DNA of 64,000 nt from CAUZIB01 sp963663925 (GCA_965237405.1 OZ250139.1:4588001-4652000), one strand, 5' to 3'; shown: positions 25,239-33,657, counted from the stretch's first letter. Numbers and translations: made by a program. The notes: generated from the letters alone by a model not told the origin.

Positions 25239-25583
25239 TTACTGCTCGGTAAATGACCACCTGACTCCGCTCGAATCCGTAATTTCAACTTCTCCGCAGT
25301 GCCCCATGTTATGCGTGCCCTCGTATTGAGTCTCATCGAATCCTGTCCCAAGCAGTTCGTTGATGAGCAGGTCACTCTCGCAATACACAATAAAGTTTGA
25401 AGCGTTACCATCGTACGCGCCTGTTACTCTTACCCGGTCGGCCGACCGTGGCTTGTCAAAGACTGTGTTGCCGATTCCGCTCCGCGACCAAGCTCTGGCA
25501 GATGTTGGCCGAGTGGGGTGGTCATCTCCGCACGCGACCATGAACACAAGAGTCAGAATGATGGTACATAGGCATTGTCGCAT
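25239..25583 (-). CDS. Small lipoprotein of the transposon cargo (about 114 aa)
   Basis: From ATG 25583 a lipoprotein signal ends in VFMVACGDD (lipobox V-A-C). The mature part holds a small beta domain: GIGNTVFDKPRSADRVRVTG, NFIVYCESDLLINELLGTG and GEVEITDSSGVRWSFTEQ. I recall similar conserved domains in hypothetical lipoproteins, but no function. GGGAG lies 12 nt before the ATG. Confidence 0.6.
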   Translation of the reverse strand: MRQCLCTIILTLVFMVACGDDHPTRPTSARAWSRSGIGNTVFDKPRSADRVRVTGAYDGNASNFIVYCESDLLINELLGTGFDETQYEGTHNMGHCGEVEITDSSGVRWSFTEQ

Positions 25584-25789
25584 CGTCGAGGCGGCTCCCT
25601 TCGCCCGAGACCGGAAGTGGTCGCCGGGCCAGTCGCCACAACAACCCATAACTGTACGAGTGTTCCCGCCTATTTACCCGGAGGGTGTTCTATTCAGCTG
25701 GTGGCCCGACGTCGGACCAGCCCTGAGTGTTGTGGCGAGGAAATGGTAGATCAGGATTGATGGTGCGTCAACCTAACGTCATAATCTCC

Positions 25790-25845
25790 TTCCGCATCCC
25801 CTCGTCGTCGTCAACGATGAGAATCGTCTTGGTCCTAGCTGACAT
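25790..25845 (-). pseudogene. Response regulator receiver domain, 5' fragment
   Basis: The frame from ATG 25845 reads MSARTKTILIVDDDEGMR, the beginning of a receiver domain with the acidic triad DDD, and then meets the transposon end. Its continuation is at 22471 and below. Without the element the frame continues for five codons and meets TGA. Confidence 0.75.
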
Positions 25846-25932
25846 GTGAACCGGCCGTAAAGGGAGGGCAATCCGATTCGAGGCAAGGTGGCTTGCCCGA
25901 AGGCAAGGTCGGGAGGTAACGTACGGTCCGCG

Positions 25933-27102
25933 ATGCCCACGAACGTCTTGATGCCGCAGCTCGGCGAATCGATCGTCGAGGGTACGATCGTCCGGTGGAA
26001 CAAGAAGGTCGGTGATACGGTCGACCGGGACGAGCCGATTTTTGAGATCTCGACTGACAAGGTCGATGCCGAGATCCCGTCCCCGGCCGCCGGTGTATTG
26101 AGCGAGGTTCGTGTGGGCGAGGGTGAAACGGTTCCGGTCGACACCGTGGTAGCTGTCATTGGTGGAGTGGTGTCGCCAGCGGCCGACCGTGAACCTACCC
26201 GACCGCCCGAAACACCGGCCATCGCTATCCTGTCGAGTGCGGCGAAGGCCGCTCCCGTCCCGCCCCCTGTCACATCCACCTGGCAAGCGTCGCCGGTCGT
26301 TCGAAGGTTGGCAAGCGAGCACGACATTGACTTGGCGACGGTGAAGGGTACCGGCGTCGACGGGCGCGTCACGAAGGCTGATGTCATCAAGCTAGTTGGA
26401 GGGGTTCAGGATCGTCACGAACGCGTCGAGCCACTGAGCGTGATGCGCCGCCAAATAGCAGCGCGCATGGTCGCGAGTCGACGGACATCGGCCCACGTGC
26501 ACACGGTGTTTGACGTCGATTTCTCACGGGTGGCGGCGCTTCGCTTGAAGGCGGTAGGTGCCTATGAGCAACAAGGCGTAAAGTTGACCCACCTCACTTT
26601 CATTGCCAAGGCCGCCATCGATGCCTTGGGCAAGGTGCCGATCATCAATGCTACCCTGAGAGGAGAGGACGTCGTCTATCGGCAAGGGGTTAACCTCGGT
26701 ATCGCGGTTGCCCTCGATCAGGGTCTCATCGTGCCGGTGGTCCAAGTGGCGAATGCGAAGCCAATGGTGGAGCTAAGCCGATCGATTGCCGACCTATCCG
26801 AACGTGCCCGATCCAAGCGGCTGACTCCTGCGGATGTCGAAGACGGCACGTTCACAATCACCAACCCAGGCGTGTTCGGCTCAATCCTCGGTATGCCCAT
26901 CATCAATCCGCCTCAGCTGGCGATTTTGTGCGTCGGCGCCGTCGAGCAGCGTCCAGTCGTGGTGGAGGGGGTTGTCACGGCCCGGCTCCGCTCCTATCTT
27001 ACGCTTGGCTTCGACCATCGCGTCATTGACGGCGCGGTGGCTGATCGGTACATGAGCCTTGTCCAGCGCAACCTGGAAGACTTTGACGCAAGCTTGCTCT
27101 AG
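25933..27102 (+). CDS. 2-oxoacid dehydrogenase E2 (dihydrolipoamide acyltransferase)
   Basis: About 389 residues from ATG 25933. Domains in order: lipoyl domain with the lipoyl Lys43 in EISTDKVDAEIPSPAAG; a Pro/Ala linker; the E1/E3-binding domain SPVVRRLASEHDIDLATVK; and the catalytic domain ending with LGFDHRVIDGAVADRYM (active His and Asp). The substrate cannot be read from the sequence: it could serve pyruvate, 2-oxoglutarate or branched-chain 2-oxoacids. No E1 or E3 gene is near. lipB follows and overlaps or abuts, so lipoylation is linked. Confidence 0.88.
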   Translation: MPTNVLMPQLGESIVEGTIVRWNKKVGDTVDRDEPIFEISTDKVDAEIPSPAAGVLSEVRVGEGETVPVDTVVAVIGGVVSPAADREPTRPPETPAIAILSSAAKAAPVPPPVTSTWQASPVVRRLASEHDIDLATVKGTGVDGRVTKADVIKLVGGVQDRHERVEPLSVMRRQIAARMVASRRTSAHVHTVFDVDFSRVAALRLKAVGAYEQQGVKLTHLTFIAKAAIDALGKVPIINATLRGEDVVYRQGVNLGIAVALDQGLIVPVVQVANAKPMVELSRSIADLSERARSKRLTPADVEDGTFTITNPGVFGSILGMPIINPPQLAILCVGAVEQRPVVVEGVVTARLRSYLTLGFDHRVIDGAVADRYMSLVQRNLEDFDASLL

Positions 27103-27772
27103 TGGCGACACGCAGCGTCTCCTGGAGGTTCGTCGTCTTGGTGCGGTTCCCTATTCGACGGCGCTAGAGCTCCAGCAGACTCTCGTGACCAGGCGGCAGG
27201 CGGGCGAGATTCCAGATCTGTTACTACTGGTCGAGCATTTTCATGTGATTACCATTGGCGCTAGTGCGCGGCACCGCCTGGATAACGTCTTGGTTTCGAG
27301 GACTCAGCTTGCAGCTCGCGGGGTCGATTTGCACGAGGCACCCCGGGGCGGCGATGTCACTTATCATGGACCTGGTCAGGTCGTTGGCTACCCGATTCTC
27401 GATCTTCGACCCGATCGTTGCGATGTCCACCGGTATGTTCGGGATCTTGAGGAGGTTCTGATTCGCACGGCTGAGAGGTTCGGCGTAAAGTCAGGACGCG
27501 TCCCAGGCTTGACGGGCGTGTGGGTCGGCCTGGATAAACTGGCGGCAATCGGTGTCCGATTTTCGCGGTGGGTGACGAGCCACGGTTTCGCGCTCAATGT
27601 CACAACGGACTTGGCCTACTTTGACCTGATCCGACCGTGTGGCATTCGCGGTCGTGGGGTCACGTCGCTCGACCGACTGGCGGCTTCTTCCGTGCGCGTT
27701 ACGGTCGTGCAAGACGCGCTTACGACCGAATTCGGATCGGTGTTCGGACGGCAGGTTCGTCTCGTCAAGTGA
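27083..27772 (+). CDS. lipB: Octanoyl-ACP:protein octanoyltransferase LipB
   Basis: About 229 residues. Signature motifs: RGGDVTYHGPGQVVGYPILDL, KLAAIGVRFSRWVTSHGFAL (catalytic Lys) and RPCGIRGRGVTSL (catalytic Cys). It transfers octanoate from ACP to lipoyl domains such as that of the E2 just upstream. No ATG is available near the family start; TTG 27083 is preferred, TTG 27059 is possible, and both overlap the end of the E2 gene. Confidence 0.88.
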   Translation: MTQACSSGDTQRLLEVRRLGAVPYSTALELQQTLVTRRQAGEIPDLLLLVEHFHVITIGASARHRLDNVLVSRTQLAARGVDLHEAPRGGDVTYHGPGQVVGYPILDLRPDRCDVHRYVRDLEEVLIRTAERFGVKSGRVPGLTGVWVGLDKLAAIGVRFSRWVTSHGFALNVTTDLAYFDLIRPCGIRGRGVTSLDRLAASSVRVTVVQDALTTEFGSVFGRQVRLVK

Positions 27773-28182
27773 TAGTCCTCTTGAAGGGCACGAAGCTCGG
27801 CGGGCCGATTTTTTGTCGTCTAAATATTCCCAGAATTATTACCCTCTCGCCCTTTGGGCTGAATGCCAAGAGACATCATCTCCGGCTGAGAATAGATTCT
27901 TCGACAGCAGCGTCTTGAGGGTAGAACGAACTAGAGAGGAACCGTGCAGGATTGAACCACAGACCGGAACTTGATTAGATGACTGAATGATACCGTGCTT
28001 TCGTCGTCGACCTATCGGATCATTCTTAACGCCCCGGTGTCACGGTTGAGGAGTCCGAAGTTCAGCCGGCCGATCGAAGTCTCGCACGCTGACCTTCACG
28101 CCGGATCCGAAGAGGGAAAGGGGACTGTTCCTCAACGCAGTCTCACATTGCAGCAGCCAGCCTGATAGTAGAACTTACCACA
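27773..28182. other. Intergenic stretch without a supported gene
   Basis: Neither strand has a frame with a ribosome-binding site or a recognisable motif. The two flanking genes converge here, so transcription termination is expected, but no clear hairpin with a T run was found. Confidence 0.4.
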
Positions 28183-29031
28183 CTAGCGAGCGAACGCCGC
28201 CCCGAGTTGGGCACGATCGTTGGCGTTTAAGGTAGGTTCAGAGATCCGAGTAACACCGGATACGTCGAGCGTCGCGGTCACAGTGACCGCGCGGCGGCTA
28301 ACACCAAGCTCGCCGTCTAGGACGGTTGTGCATACCACACCAAGTTCACTGGTGCCACGCAGAATCCCGTCGGAGAGGCGGGACGTTGCGCTGGCTAGGG
28401 CGTACGAAGCGGGTGGCCACGCGCCGCGGGCGTTTTCCTTGAGCTTCGCTAGGCGAGTGGGCTTCAGATGTTCAGCGAGGGGTGTCCCGGCCACCGAGAC
28501 GTCGTTCCAAGGCACGATCAGGCCATCGGGCGGCACGCCAAGCACGGTGAGTGAGATTTCTCGAACGGAGCATCGTAACTCGACAGCCACGAGCGCCCGC
28601 AGGGCCTGCTGATAGGCAAAAGGTGCGGAACCGATAAGCCGGCGTCGTGGAATTCCTACCTCTAGCACGCCCCGTTCGACGAGGGCATGGTGGAGTCCTC
28701 CCGCGCAGATCGTTGTCGTATCGAGTCCCAATCTCACCATTCGCTCTAAGACCACGAGACCGGCTGCGGTGTTGTACTCAGGTTCAGTCCCGTCGGCGGG
28801 TCCGGCGATGATGACGAGATCTGCTCCGATGGCGGCGTGGAGCTCGCGGTGTCCGATGACTCTTGTATCGAACCGTTCGATGGCGCCGGCTTGCTGAATA
28901 TCGATGGCTTTTCCCATCGCAGCGTCTGCTTCGTCGATGATTCGAATTTCCTGAACGTTACCGGTTGCGGCGAGCTTGTGCGCGACGGCGCCGCCGAGCG
29001 AGCCGCCACCGACGATCGAGACAATCGACAT
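28183..29031 (-). CDS. Malate/lactate dehydrogenase-like protein without the usual active-site residues
   Basis: 282 residues. The NAD-binding start VSIVGGGSLGGAVAHKLAATG and EIRIIDEADAAMGKAIDIQQA are those of the LDH/MDH family. The catalytic loop Arg residues, the N-P-V-D segment (here CAGGLHHALVER) and the GEHGD His (here LGVPPDGLIVPW, aligned to GEHGD-S-x-V-P) are missing. It is therefore probably a paralogue with changed or lost activity. TACAAT lies 11 nt before the ATG. The neighbours are a divergent SDR gene and an empty convergent gap. Confidence 0.65.
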   Translation of the reverse strand: MSIVSIVGGGSLGGAVAHKLAATGNVQEIRIIDEADAAMGKAIDIQQAGAIERFDTRVIGHRELHAAIGADLVIIAGPADGTEPEYNTAAGLVVLERMVRLGLDTTTICAGGLHHALVERGVLEVGIPRRRLIGSAPFAYQQALRALVAVELRCSVREISLTVLGVPPDGLIVPWNDVSVAGTPLAEHLKPTRLAKLKENARGAWPPASYALASATSRLSDGILRGTSELGVVCTTVLDGELGVSRRAVTVTATLDVSGVTRISEPTLNANDRAQLGAAFAR

Positions 29032-29107
29032 GGTCGGCCCGTATTGTAGGGCACCACGCAGGTGGGCATTGCGTGGTCGTTCGAGATATGCTCACGGTCT
29101 TGAGGTT

Positions 29108-29848
29108 ATGGGAACCCTAGACCTGAAAACAAAGGTCGCTGTCGTCACTGGGGGATCGCGCGGAATCGGTCAGGCTGTTGCATCGTCTCTCGCCGCTTCC
29201 GGAGCGGATGTCCTGGTTTGTGGACGCTCAGTCGAGGCCCTTTCAAGCATGACGAGTGCCGTCGCCGCGAAACTGCTGCGCGACGGCGGAAGCGGACGAG
29301 TCGAGTCATTTGCGGCCGATGTTCGCGATCCGGCGGAGATGGAAACCCTGGTTGCTGAGGCCGTTAAAAGGTTCGGCGGTCTAGATATCGTCGTTAACAA
29401 CGCCGGTGTGGGACGGTTCGCCGAGCTCGCGGCCCAGTCGGTCGACGACTGGCGAGAGGTCATCGACACGAACCTTCTCGGCGTGTACTTCTCGTGCCGG
29501 GCTGCTATTCCGGCTCTTCGACGGCGTGGAGGCGGATGGATCATCAACATCAGCAGCCTTGCTGGGCAGCATCCGTTCGTCGGGGGCTCGGCGTACTGCG
29601 CGTCGAAGGCCGGTCTGGATGCACTAACCGAAGTGCTGATGCAGGAAGTTCGCTACGACAAGATTCGTGTCAGCTGCGTCGCTCCTGGCTCTGTCGCAAC
29701 CCGTTTCGTTGACCAGGTCGACGATCTTCACACTACCTGGAAGCTTCACCCAGCAGACGTCGCGCAGGTTGTGATCGACCTGCTGGCACATGACCCGCGA
29801 AGCTTGCCGAGTCGGGTTGAAATCCGACCGTCTCGCCCTCGGAAGTAG
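29108..29848 (+). CDS. Short-chain dehydrogenase/reductase
   Basis: 246 residues of the classical SDR family. The cofactor motif is VVTGGSRGIGQAVASSL, followed by VNNAGVG, and the catalytic Ser, Tyr and Lys lie in IINISSLAGQHPFVGGSAYC with YCASKAG. The substrate is not predictable. ATG 29108 has GAGG just upstream. It starts 77 bp from the divergent MDH-like gene, sharing its promoter region. Confidence 0.85.
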   Translation: MGTLDLKTKVAVVTGGSRGIGQAVASSLAASGADVLVCGRSVEALSSMTSAVAAKLLRDGGSGRVESFAADVRDPAEMETLVAEAVKRFGGLDIVVNNAGVGRFAELAAQSVDDWREVIDTNLLGVYFSCRAAIPALRRRGGGWIINISSLAGQHPFVGGSAYCASKAGLDALTEVLMQEVRYDKIRVSCVAPGSVATRFVDQVDDLHTTWKLHPADVAQVVIDLLAHDPRSLPSRVEIRPSRPRK

Positions 29849-29867
29849 CCAAGACGCAACACTGCAC

Positions 29868-30170
29868 TTATTCTCGCGTCACCGATAGTTCGAGACGTCC
29901 GAGTCTCAACCGGTCGCCCTTCGTCAAAGCCAACGGTGTCTGGCCGATCCGCTGGTCGTTGACGTAGGTGCCGTTCGTGCTGTCGAGGTCCTCGACCCTT
30001 AACTCGGTGTCGGTCGCCGAGAGGCGACAGTGCAGGCGGGAAACCAACGCAGCGTCAACAGTGTAGTCAGCCGTGGGGCTACGACCGACCGTTTTCTTGG
30101 CCCCCGGTGTCAAGTGCAGGGCGCGACGAACGGCGCCGTCTATTGAGCGAAGAATCCACATTTTCATCAT
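29868..30170 (-). CDS. FHA-domain protein
   Basis: 100 residues, one forkhead-associated domain. The phosphothreonine-binding positions are clear: VGRSPTADYTVDAALVSRLH (G-R-S and S-x-x-H) and EDLDSTNGTYVN (N-G-T). A phosphopeptide-binding role is expected, though the partner kinase is unknown. It begins 22 nt after the alpha/beta hydrolase gene in the same direction. Confidence 0.85.
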   Translation of the reverse strand: MMKMWILRSIDGAVRRALHLTPGAKKTVGRSPTADYTVDAALVSRLHCRLSATDTELRVEDLDSTNGTYVNDQRIGQTPLALTKGDRLRLGRLELSVTRE

Positions 30171-30191
30171 CCGACGAGCACAAAGCCGGCG

Positions 30192-31877
30192 CTAGTCTGG
30201 CACCACCACCCGATCGAGCCAGCCGATGATCGCAGTCATCACCTCGGGCGCAACACTCATATTCTCGACGTTGGTGTACTCTTCCGGATTAGCTTGGGCG
30301 ACAGTCAACAGTGCGTGGTTCACGTCTGGAAGTAATACCATGTCGACCGTCGCTTCCCTGCGGCCACGTTGCCTCGCCAGTTCGGCAAGATGATCTGCAT
30401 GATAAGGATGGATTGTATCGTCCTGCATCCCGTGCATGATCAGCAGCGGCTGGCCGGTTCGGCGAATGACGTCGGCTGGCTCGTACTTGAGGAAGCTCTT
30501 GAACCAGGGCGTGTCAGCCTGCCGCCTGAACTGCTGCGGGATGTCATCCCACGAAGCATCTTCGACGACCGCGTCATGAATGCGGCGCTGAAGCGCGATT
30601 CGGTCTTCACGTTCCTTGGCGGATAACTGGAGGCGGTCGAGTTCGGCCCGCTGCTGTTCCAACACGAGGTCGCTGCCAGTAATCGCGGGTACTGCAAGAA
30701 GCACGGCTGCTGCGATCTTTTTTTCGCGTGCCGCCGCACGGAGACCAATCCATCCGCCCTCGCCGTGTGAGACGATCGCGATACGGTTGTCGTCGACGCC
30801 ATCGTGATCCTCAAGGTAATCCACGATCGCCCTCACATCCTCGGCGTAATCGGCGATCGTCGATGATTCTGGACGACCACCACTGCGACCGAATCCACGT
30901 CTGTCGTAGCGAACGACTAGATAGCCTGCTTCGACGACTGCTTCCGCCAGCTGGCCGAAGATTGGCACACCCGACATCAGCTCATCACGGTCGGTCGACT
31001 TAGTGCCAGGCACCAGCACGACGGCGGGCCACCCGTCACGGGGCATGGCTTGACCGATCGGTGTCGTTACGGTGGCCGAGAGGCCAAAGCCAGACGCCGG
31101 CACGAAGACCTCCTTGTCCCCAGGGATGTTGACGCCGGCGAGCCTCGTTGATACGAGCGAGATATCTTGTCGAACGATGTCGAGATCGGCAATCGGCAAC
31201 GTGACCCGTAGCAATCGATGTCGGTCGTCGACCCATACCTCGGCGTCGACTGGCTGATTGCGATAGTGGAATGTGACGCGGTAGATCGTCGCTTGGAGTC
31301 GTCGATTCGATGTCTCGAGTGCCTGGCTCAGGACGTTGTTGATCGTCAGGTGAATGGAGCCAGTCGGTGCCACATAGATGGGCAGCGTATCGCCAGGACC
31401 TAAGCGCTGCAGGCGGACCGCGAGTGCCTCATAGGCGCCGAAGAAGAAGTCTGACAGCACCACGGTTGCTTCAGCCACCGAATGGGTACTGGTAGACTCT
31501 TGACCGTTTTCCTGTACGCGATTAACCGCTACTCTCTCGTTGAGCACGCTCTCGATTAGGAACGCCTCCCCGTTTCGAATGCCATTCATCAGGAGTTGCC
31601 GCGGTTGCCACTTACGATCGTACTCAACGGTGAACACCCGAGCCTCACGGCTGATCGGTGCCGACAGCTGACCACCCGACTGAATGATCCATCCGTCGTC
31701 GGTCCGGATGAGGTCGACTTGCTCTGCGCCGATAGGTGCCACGCGCAGGAAGACGATAAAGTTCGACGCACCCGGCACCGGTTCATTAAGGGGCTGCGCG
31801 TGAACTCGAGGTGCCGTCAGGATAACGACTAAAGCGACGCCGAGGCGCAACGCCATCCTTCGACAGCGCGAACGCAT
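30192..31877 (-). CDS. Secreted alpha/beta hydrolase with an altered nucleophile elbow
   Basis: 561 residues: signal peptide (VALVVILTAPRVHAQ), an N-terminal beta-rich domain of about 240 residues, then an alpha/beta hydrolase. Catalytic Asp and His are visible in LLIMHGMQDDTIHPYHAD and LLPDVNHALL. The elbow reads RIAIVSHGEGGWIGL where relatives have G-H-S-E-G-G, so the expected Ser (position 372) is Gly and a Ser occurs two residues earlier (370). The enzyme may be inactive or use Ser370 as I-x-S-x-G. A dienelactone-hydrolase or S9-like ancestry is likely. Confidence 0.8.
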   Translation of the reverse strand: MRSRCRRMALRLGVALVVILTAPRVHAQPLNEPVPGASNFIVFLRVAPIGAEQVDLIRTDDGWIIQSGGQLSAPISREARVFTVEYDRKWQPRQLLMNGIRNGEAFLIESVLNERVAVNRVQENGQESTSTHSVAEATVVLSDFFFGAYEALAVRLQRLGPGDTLPIYVAPTGSIHLTINNVLSQALETSNRRLQATIYRVTFHYRNQPVDAEVWVDDRHRLLRVTLPIADLDIVRQDISLVSTRLAGVNIPGDKEVFVPASGFGLSATVTTPIGQAMPRDGWPAVVLVPGTKSTDRDELMSGVPIFGQLAEAVVEAGYLVVRYDRRGFGRSGGRPESSTIADYAEDVRAIVDYLEDHDGVDDNRIAIVSHGEGGWIGLRAAAREKKIAAAVLLAVPAITGSDLVLEQQRAELDRLQLSAKEREDRIALQRRIHDAVVEDASWDDIPQQFRRQADTPWFKSFLKYEPADVIRRTGQPLLIMHGMQDDTIHPYHADHLAELARQRGRREATVDMVLLPDVNHALLTVAQANPEEYTNVENMSVAPEVMTAIIGWLDRVVVPD

Positions 31878-31886
31878 GGTTCAGCA

Positions 31887-31892
31887 TATCAT
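31887..31892 (+). promoter_or_regulatory. -10 box TATCAT, leaderless layout before ygfZ
   Basis: TATCAT is 8 nt upstream of ATG 31901 and no SD sequence is present between them. Confidence 0.45.
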
Positions 31893-31900
31893 TTGTATGG

Positions 31901-32917
31901 ATGCTGATGAGCGCAGGCTACGACGCGCTCCGCCGACAGGCGGGAGTTTTTCAGCGCCTCGATCGCGGCCGAATTGCGGTGAGTGGATCGGATCGGGGTG
32001 AATACCTGCAGGGACAACTCACAAACGATATCCTGTCCCTTGAGGACGGGATCGGCTGCTACTCGGCCTATTTAACGCCGCAGGGACGGATGATCGCCGA
32101 CATGGAGGTCGCCAGCGTGGGCGGTCACATGCTACTCGACGTCCACGAGTCCGTCCGAGCGACTTTGGTCCAGCGCTTCGATGATCTTGTTTTCACCGAG
32201 GACGTGCAGGTTTCCGACTGGACAGATAGTTGGGACGGAATTGCGGTGAGTGGACCGAATGCCGGAGTTTTGGTGACATCTGCGATTGCGGCACTGACGA
32301 ACAGCGAGGCGGTTTCGTCGTTGCTAGACCTGCCGGATCACGGCTGCGAACAAGTTGCGGTTGGCGAAGCCTCGCTCATCGCAATGCGGACCGATCCCTT
32401 GGGGAGCCGGGGGATGGATCTGTGGGTTGAGAGGAGCGCGACGGTGCGGTTACTAGAGGCATTGCGCGACGTAGAATGCGTGGATGTCGGTCTATCGGAG
32501 CGCGAGATCGTTCGAATCGAGAACGGTCGCCCTGAATTTCCAGTTGATATGGATGGCAACACCATTCCACTCGAGGCGGGCATTGAGCTGCGCGCACTCA
32601 GTTTCACAAAAGGTTGCTACGTAGGACAGGAGGTCATCGTTCGAATCTTGCATCGAGGGCAGGGGCGGATCGCGCGGAAGCTGTCAGGGCTGAAGTGTGT
32701 TGCACCATTGCAAGTGGCCTTCAACGCAGGTGCTCCTCTGTTTCACGCAGACAACGAGGTTGGACGCGTTACCAGTTCTTGCGTCTCACCTGCACTCTCC
32801 ACGGTTGTGGCGCTCGGATACGTTGCTCGAAAGTACTCGGAGGTAGGAACAGAACTCGAAGTCGGCCCGAAGCGCCATGCGATGGTCGTTACGTCACTTC
32901 CCTTCGTTGACATCTAG
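31901..32917 (+). CDS. ygfZ: YgfZ/CAF17-type folate-binding Fe-S cluster assembly protein
   Basis: 338 residues related to GcvT. GEYLQGQLTNDILSL and YLTPQGRMIADMEV are at the front, and the signature K-G-C-Y-x-G-Q-E appears as LSFTKGCYVGQEVIVRILHR. YgfZ helps assemble or repair some iron-sulfur enzymes with tetrahydrofolate. ATG 31901 (or ATG 31907) is the start; the -10 box lies 8 nt before it. It is divergent from the hydrolase gene. Confidence 0.85.
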   Translation: MLMSAGYDALRRQAGVFQRLDRGRIAVSGSDRGEYLQGQLTNDILSLEDGIGCYSAYLTPQGRMIADMEVASVGGHMLLDVHESVRATLVQRFDDLVFTEDVQVSDWTDSWDGIAVSGPNAGVLVTSAIAALTNSEAVSSLLDLPDHGCEQVAVGEASLIAMRTDPLGSRGMDLWVERSATVRLLEALRDVECVDVGLSEREIVRIENGRPEFPVDMDGNTIPLEAGIELRALSFTKGCYVGQEVIVRILHRGQGRIARKLSGLKCVAPLQVAFNAGAPLFHADNEVGRVTSSCVSPALSTVVALGYVARKYSEVGTELEVGPKRHAMVVTSLPFVDI

Positions 32918-32938
32918 TTTGTTAGTAGCAGCCAGACA

Positions 32939-33628
32939 TCAGTCCGAAATTGTCGAGTACATCATGCAGTCCTTTCGCATCGGGCAATCTCCGCAGCCTG
33001 GTTTTCGAGACGTGCATACCAGCGCACCGAAGTCCATTAGCGCCTGATTAAAGTTGTACACCTGTAGGCGTGGAAGTAGAACCCGTGACAGGTCCCACAC
33101 GTGACGCTTCATGGCGTGGTTCTGCGGTTTGCCGTGTCCGGTAAATACCCGCAGCAGTACCCGCGACACGTTCGTGTCAACGATCGGTGCGCGCTTGCCA
33201 AAAGCGAAGCTTCGGACTGCACCCACAGTGTACTGTCCTAGGCCTTTGAACTCTCGGAGTTGCGTTTCATCTGATGGCAGACGTCCGCCGTACTTGGTGA
33301 CGACCTCCCGTGCGATGGCGTGCAAGTTCTTCGGTCGGACGTTGTAACCTAGTGGATACCATGTGCGTTGTACCTGTCCGGGATGGCATGCGGCCAGTGC
33401 ATTGAAGGTCGGAAACTTGTTGAGCCATTCTTTGTACTTCGGAACGACGCGGTCCACCTGGGTTTGCTGGAGCATTACCTCGGATACCAGGACGCGATAT
33501 GGATCGCGTGTTTCCCGCCATGGCAACTTCCGTCCATTGCGATGATACCAACCGAGGAGTCGTCTTCGAAAGCGCTGACGCGAAGCGGGTTGGGGAAGAT
33601 CAGGTGCTGATTTCAAGACAGGGGACAT
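32939..33628 (-). CDS. mutY: A/G-specific adenine glycosylase MutY, short form
   Basis: 229 residues. The helix-hairpin-helix glycosylase domain shows WRETRDPYRVLVSEVMLQQT, FKGLGQYTVGAVRSFAFG with VDTNVSRVLLR (catalytic Asp). Then comes the iron-sulfur loop C-x6-C-x2-C-x5-C in VCTSRKPGCGDCPMRKDC. The C-terminal NUDIX-like domain of classical MutY that reads 8-oxoG is absent. It removes adenine mispaired with 8-oxoguanine; specificity of this short form is uncertain. A -10 box 8 nt before ATG suggests a leaderless message. Confidence 0.85.
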   Translation of the reverse strand: MSPVLKSAPDLPQPASRQRFRRRLLGWYHRNGRKLPWRETRDPYRVLVSEVMLQQTQVDRVVPKYKEWLNKFPTFNALAACHPGQVQRTWYPLGYNVRPKNLHAIAREVVTKYGGRLPSDETQLREFKGLGQYTVGAVRSFAFGKRAPIVDTNVSRVLLRVFTGHGKPQNHAMKRHVWDLSRVLLPRLQVYNFNQALMDFGALVCTSRKPGCGDCPMRKDCMMYSTISD

Positions 33629-33636
33629 ATCGGAAG

Positions 33637-33642
33637 GGTATA
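33637..33642 (-). promoter_or_regulatory. -10-like box TATACC before mutY
   Basis: TATACC on the minus strand is 8 nt from ATG 33628, without an SD. It overlaps TATAGT on the plus strand for the divergent adenosyltransferase gene. Confidence 0.35.
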
Positions 33643-33657
33643 GTTAGCGGCTAAATA

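Larger units (their letters stand above)
22472..25789 (+). mobile_element. IS1595-family transposon with passenger genes (3318 bp)
   Basis: The left end (22472-22494) and right end (25767-25789, inverted) match at 20 of 23 positions; the shared core is ATTATGAC(T/G)TTAGGTTGAC. The element is bordered by the perfect direct repeat TTCCGCAT. It carries an IS1595-family transposase near the left end and, pointing the opposite way, a block of small passenger genes that fills about 2.2 kb. Joining the flanks after removal of the element and one repeat restores the alignment of a response-regulator gene. Passenger-carrying IS1595 members are established knowledge; this cargo is not one I recognise. 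Confidence 0.9.

Noticed and set aside
23615..25583. Cargo of small genes with repeated palindromes as an integron cassette array
   Set aside because: The palindromes lack the paired RYYYAAC/GTTRRRY core sites of attC and there is no integrase. The inverted ends and target duplication explain the region as one transposon.
25888..25932. Longer start of the E2 gene
   Set aside because: The added residues do not belong to the lipoyl domain, whose normal beginning (MPTNVLMPQLGE) is at ATG 25933.
27920..28000. tRNA-like T-arm (GGTTCAATCC on the minus strand)
   Set aside because: The T stem pairs only through wobbles and no acceptor, D or anticodon stems fit around it.
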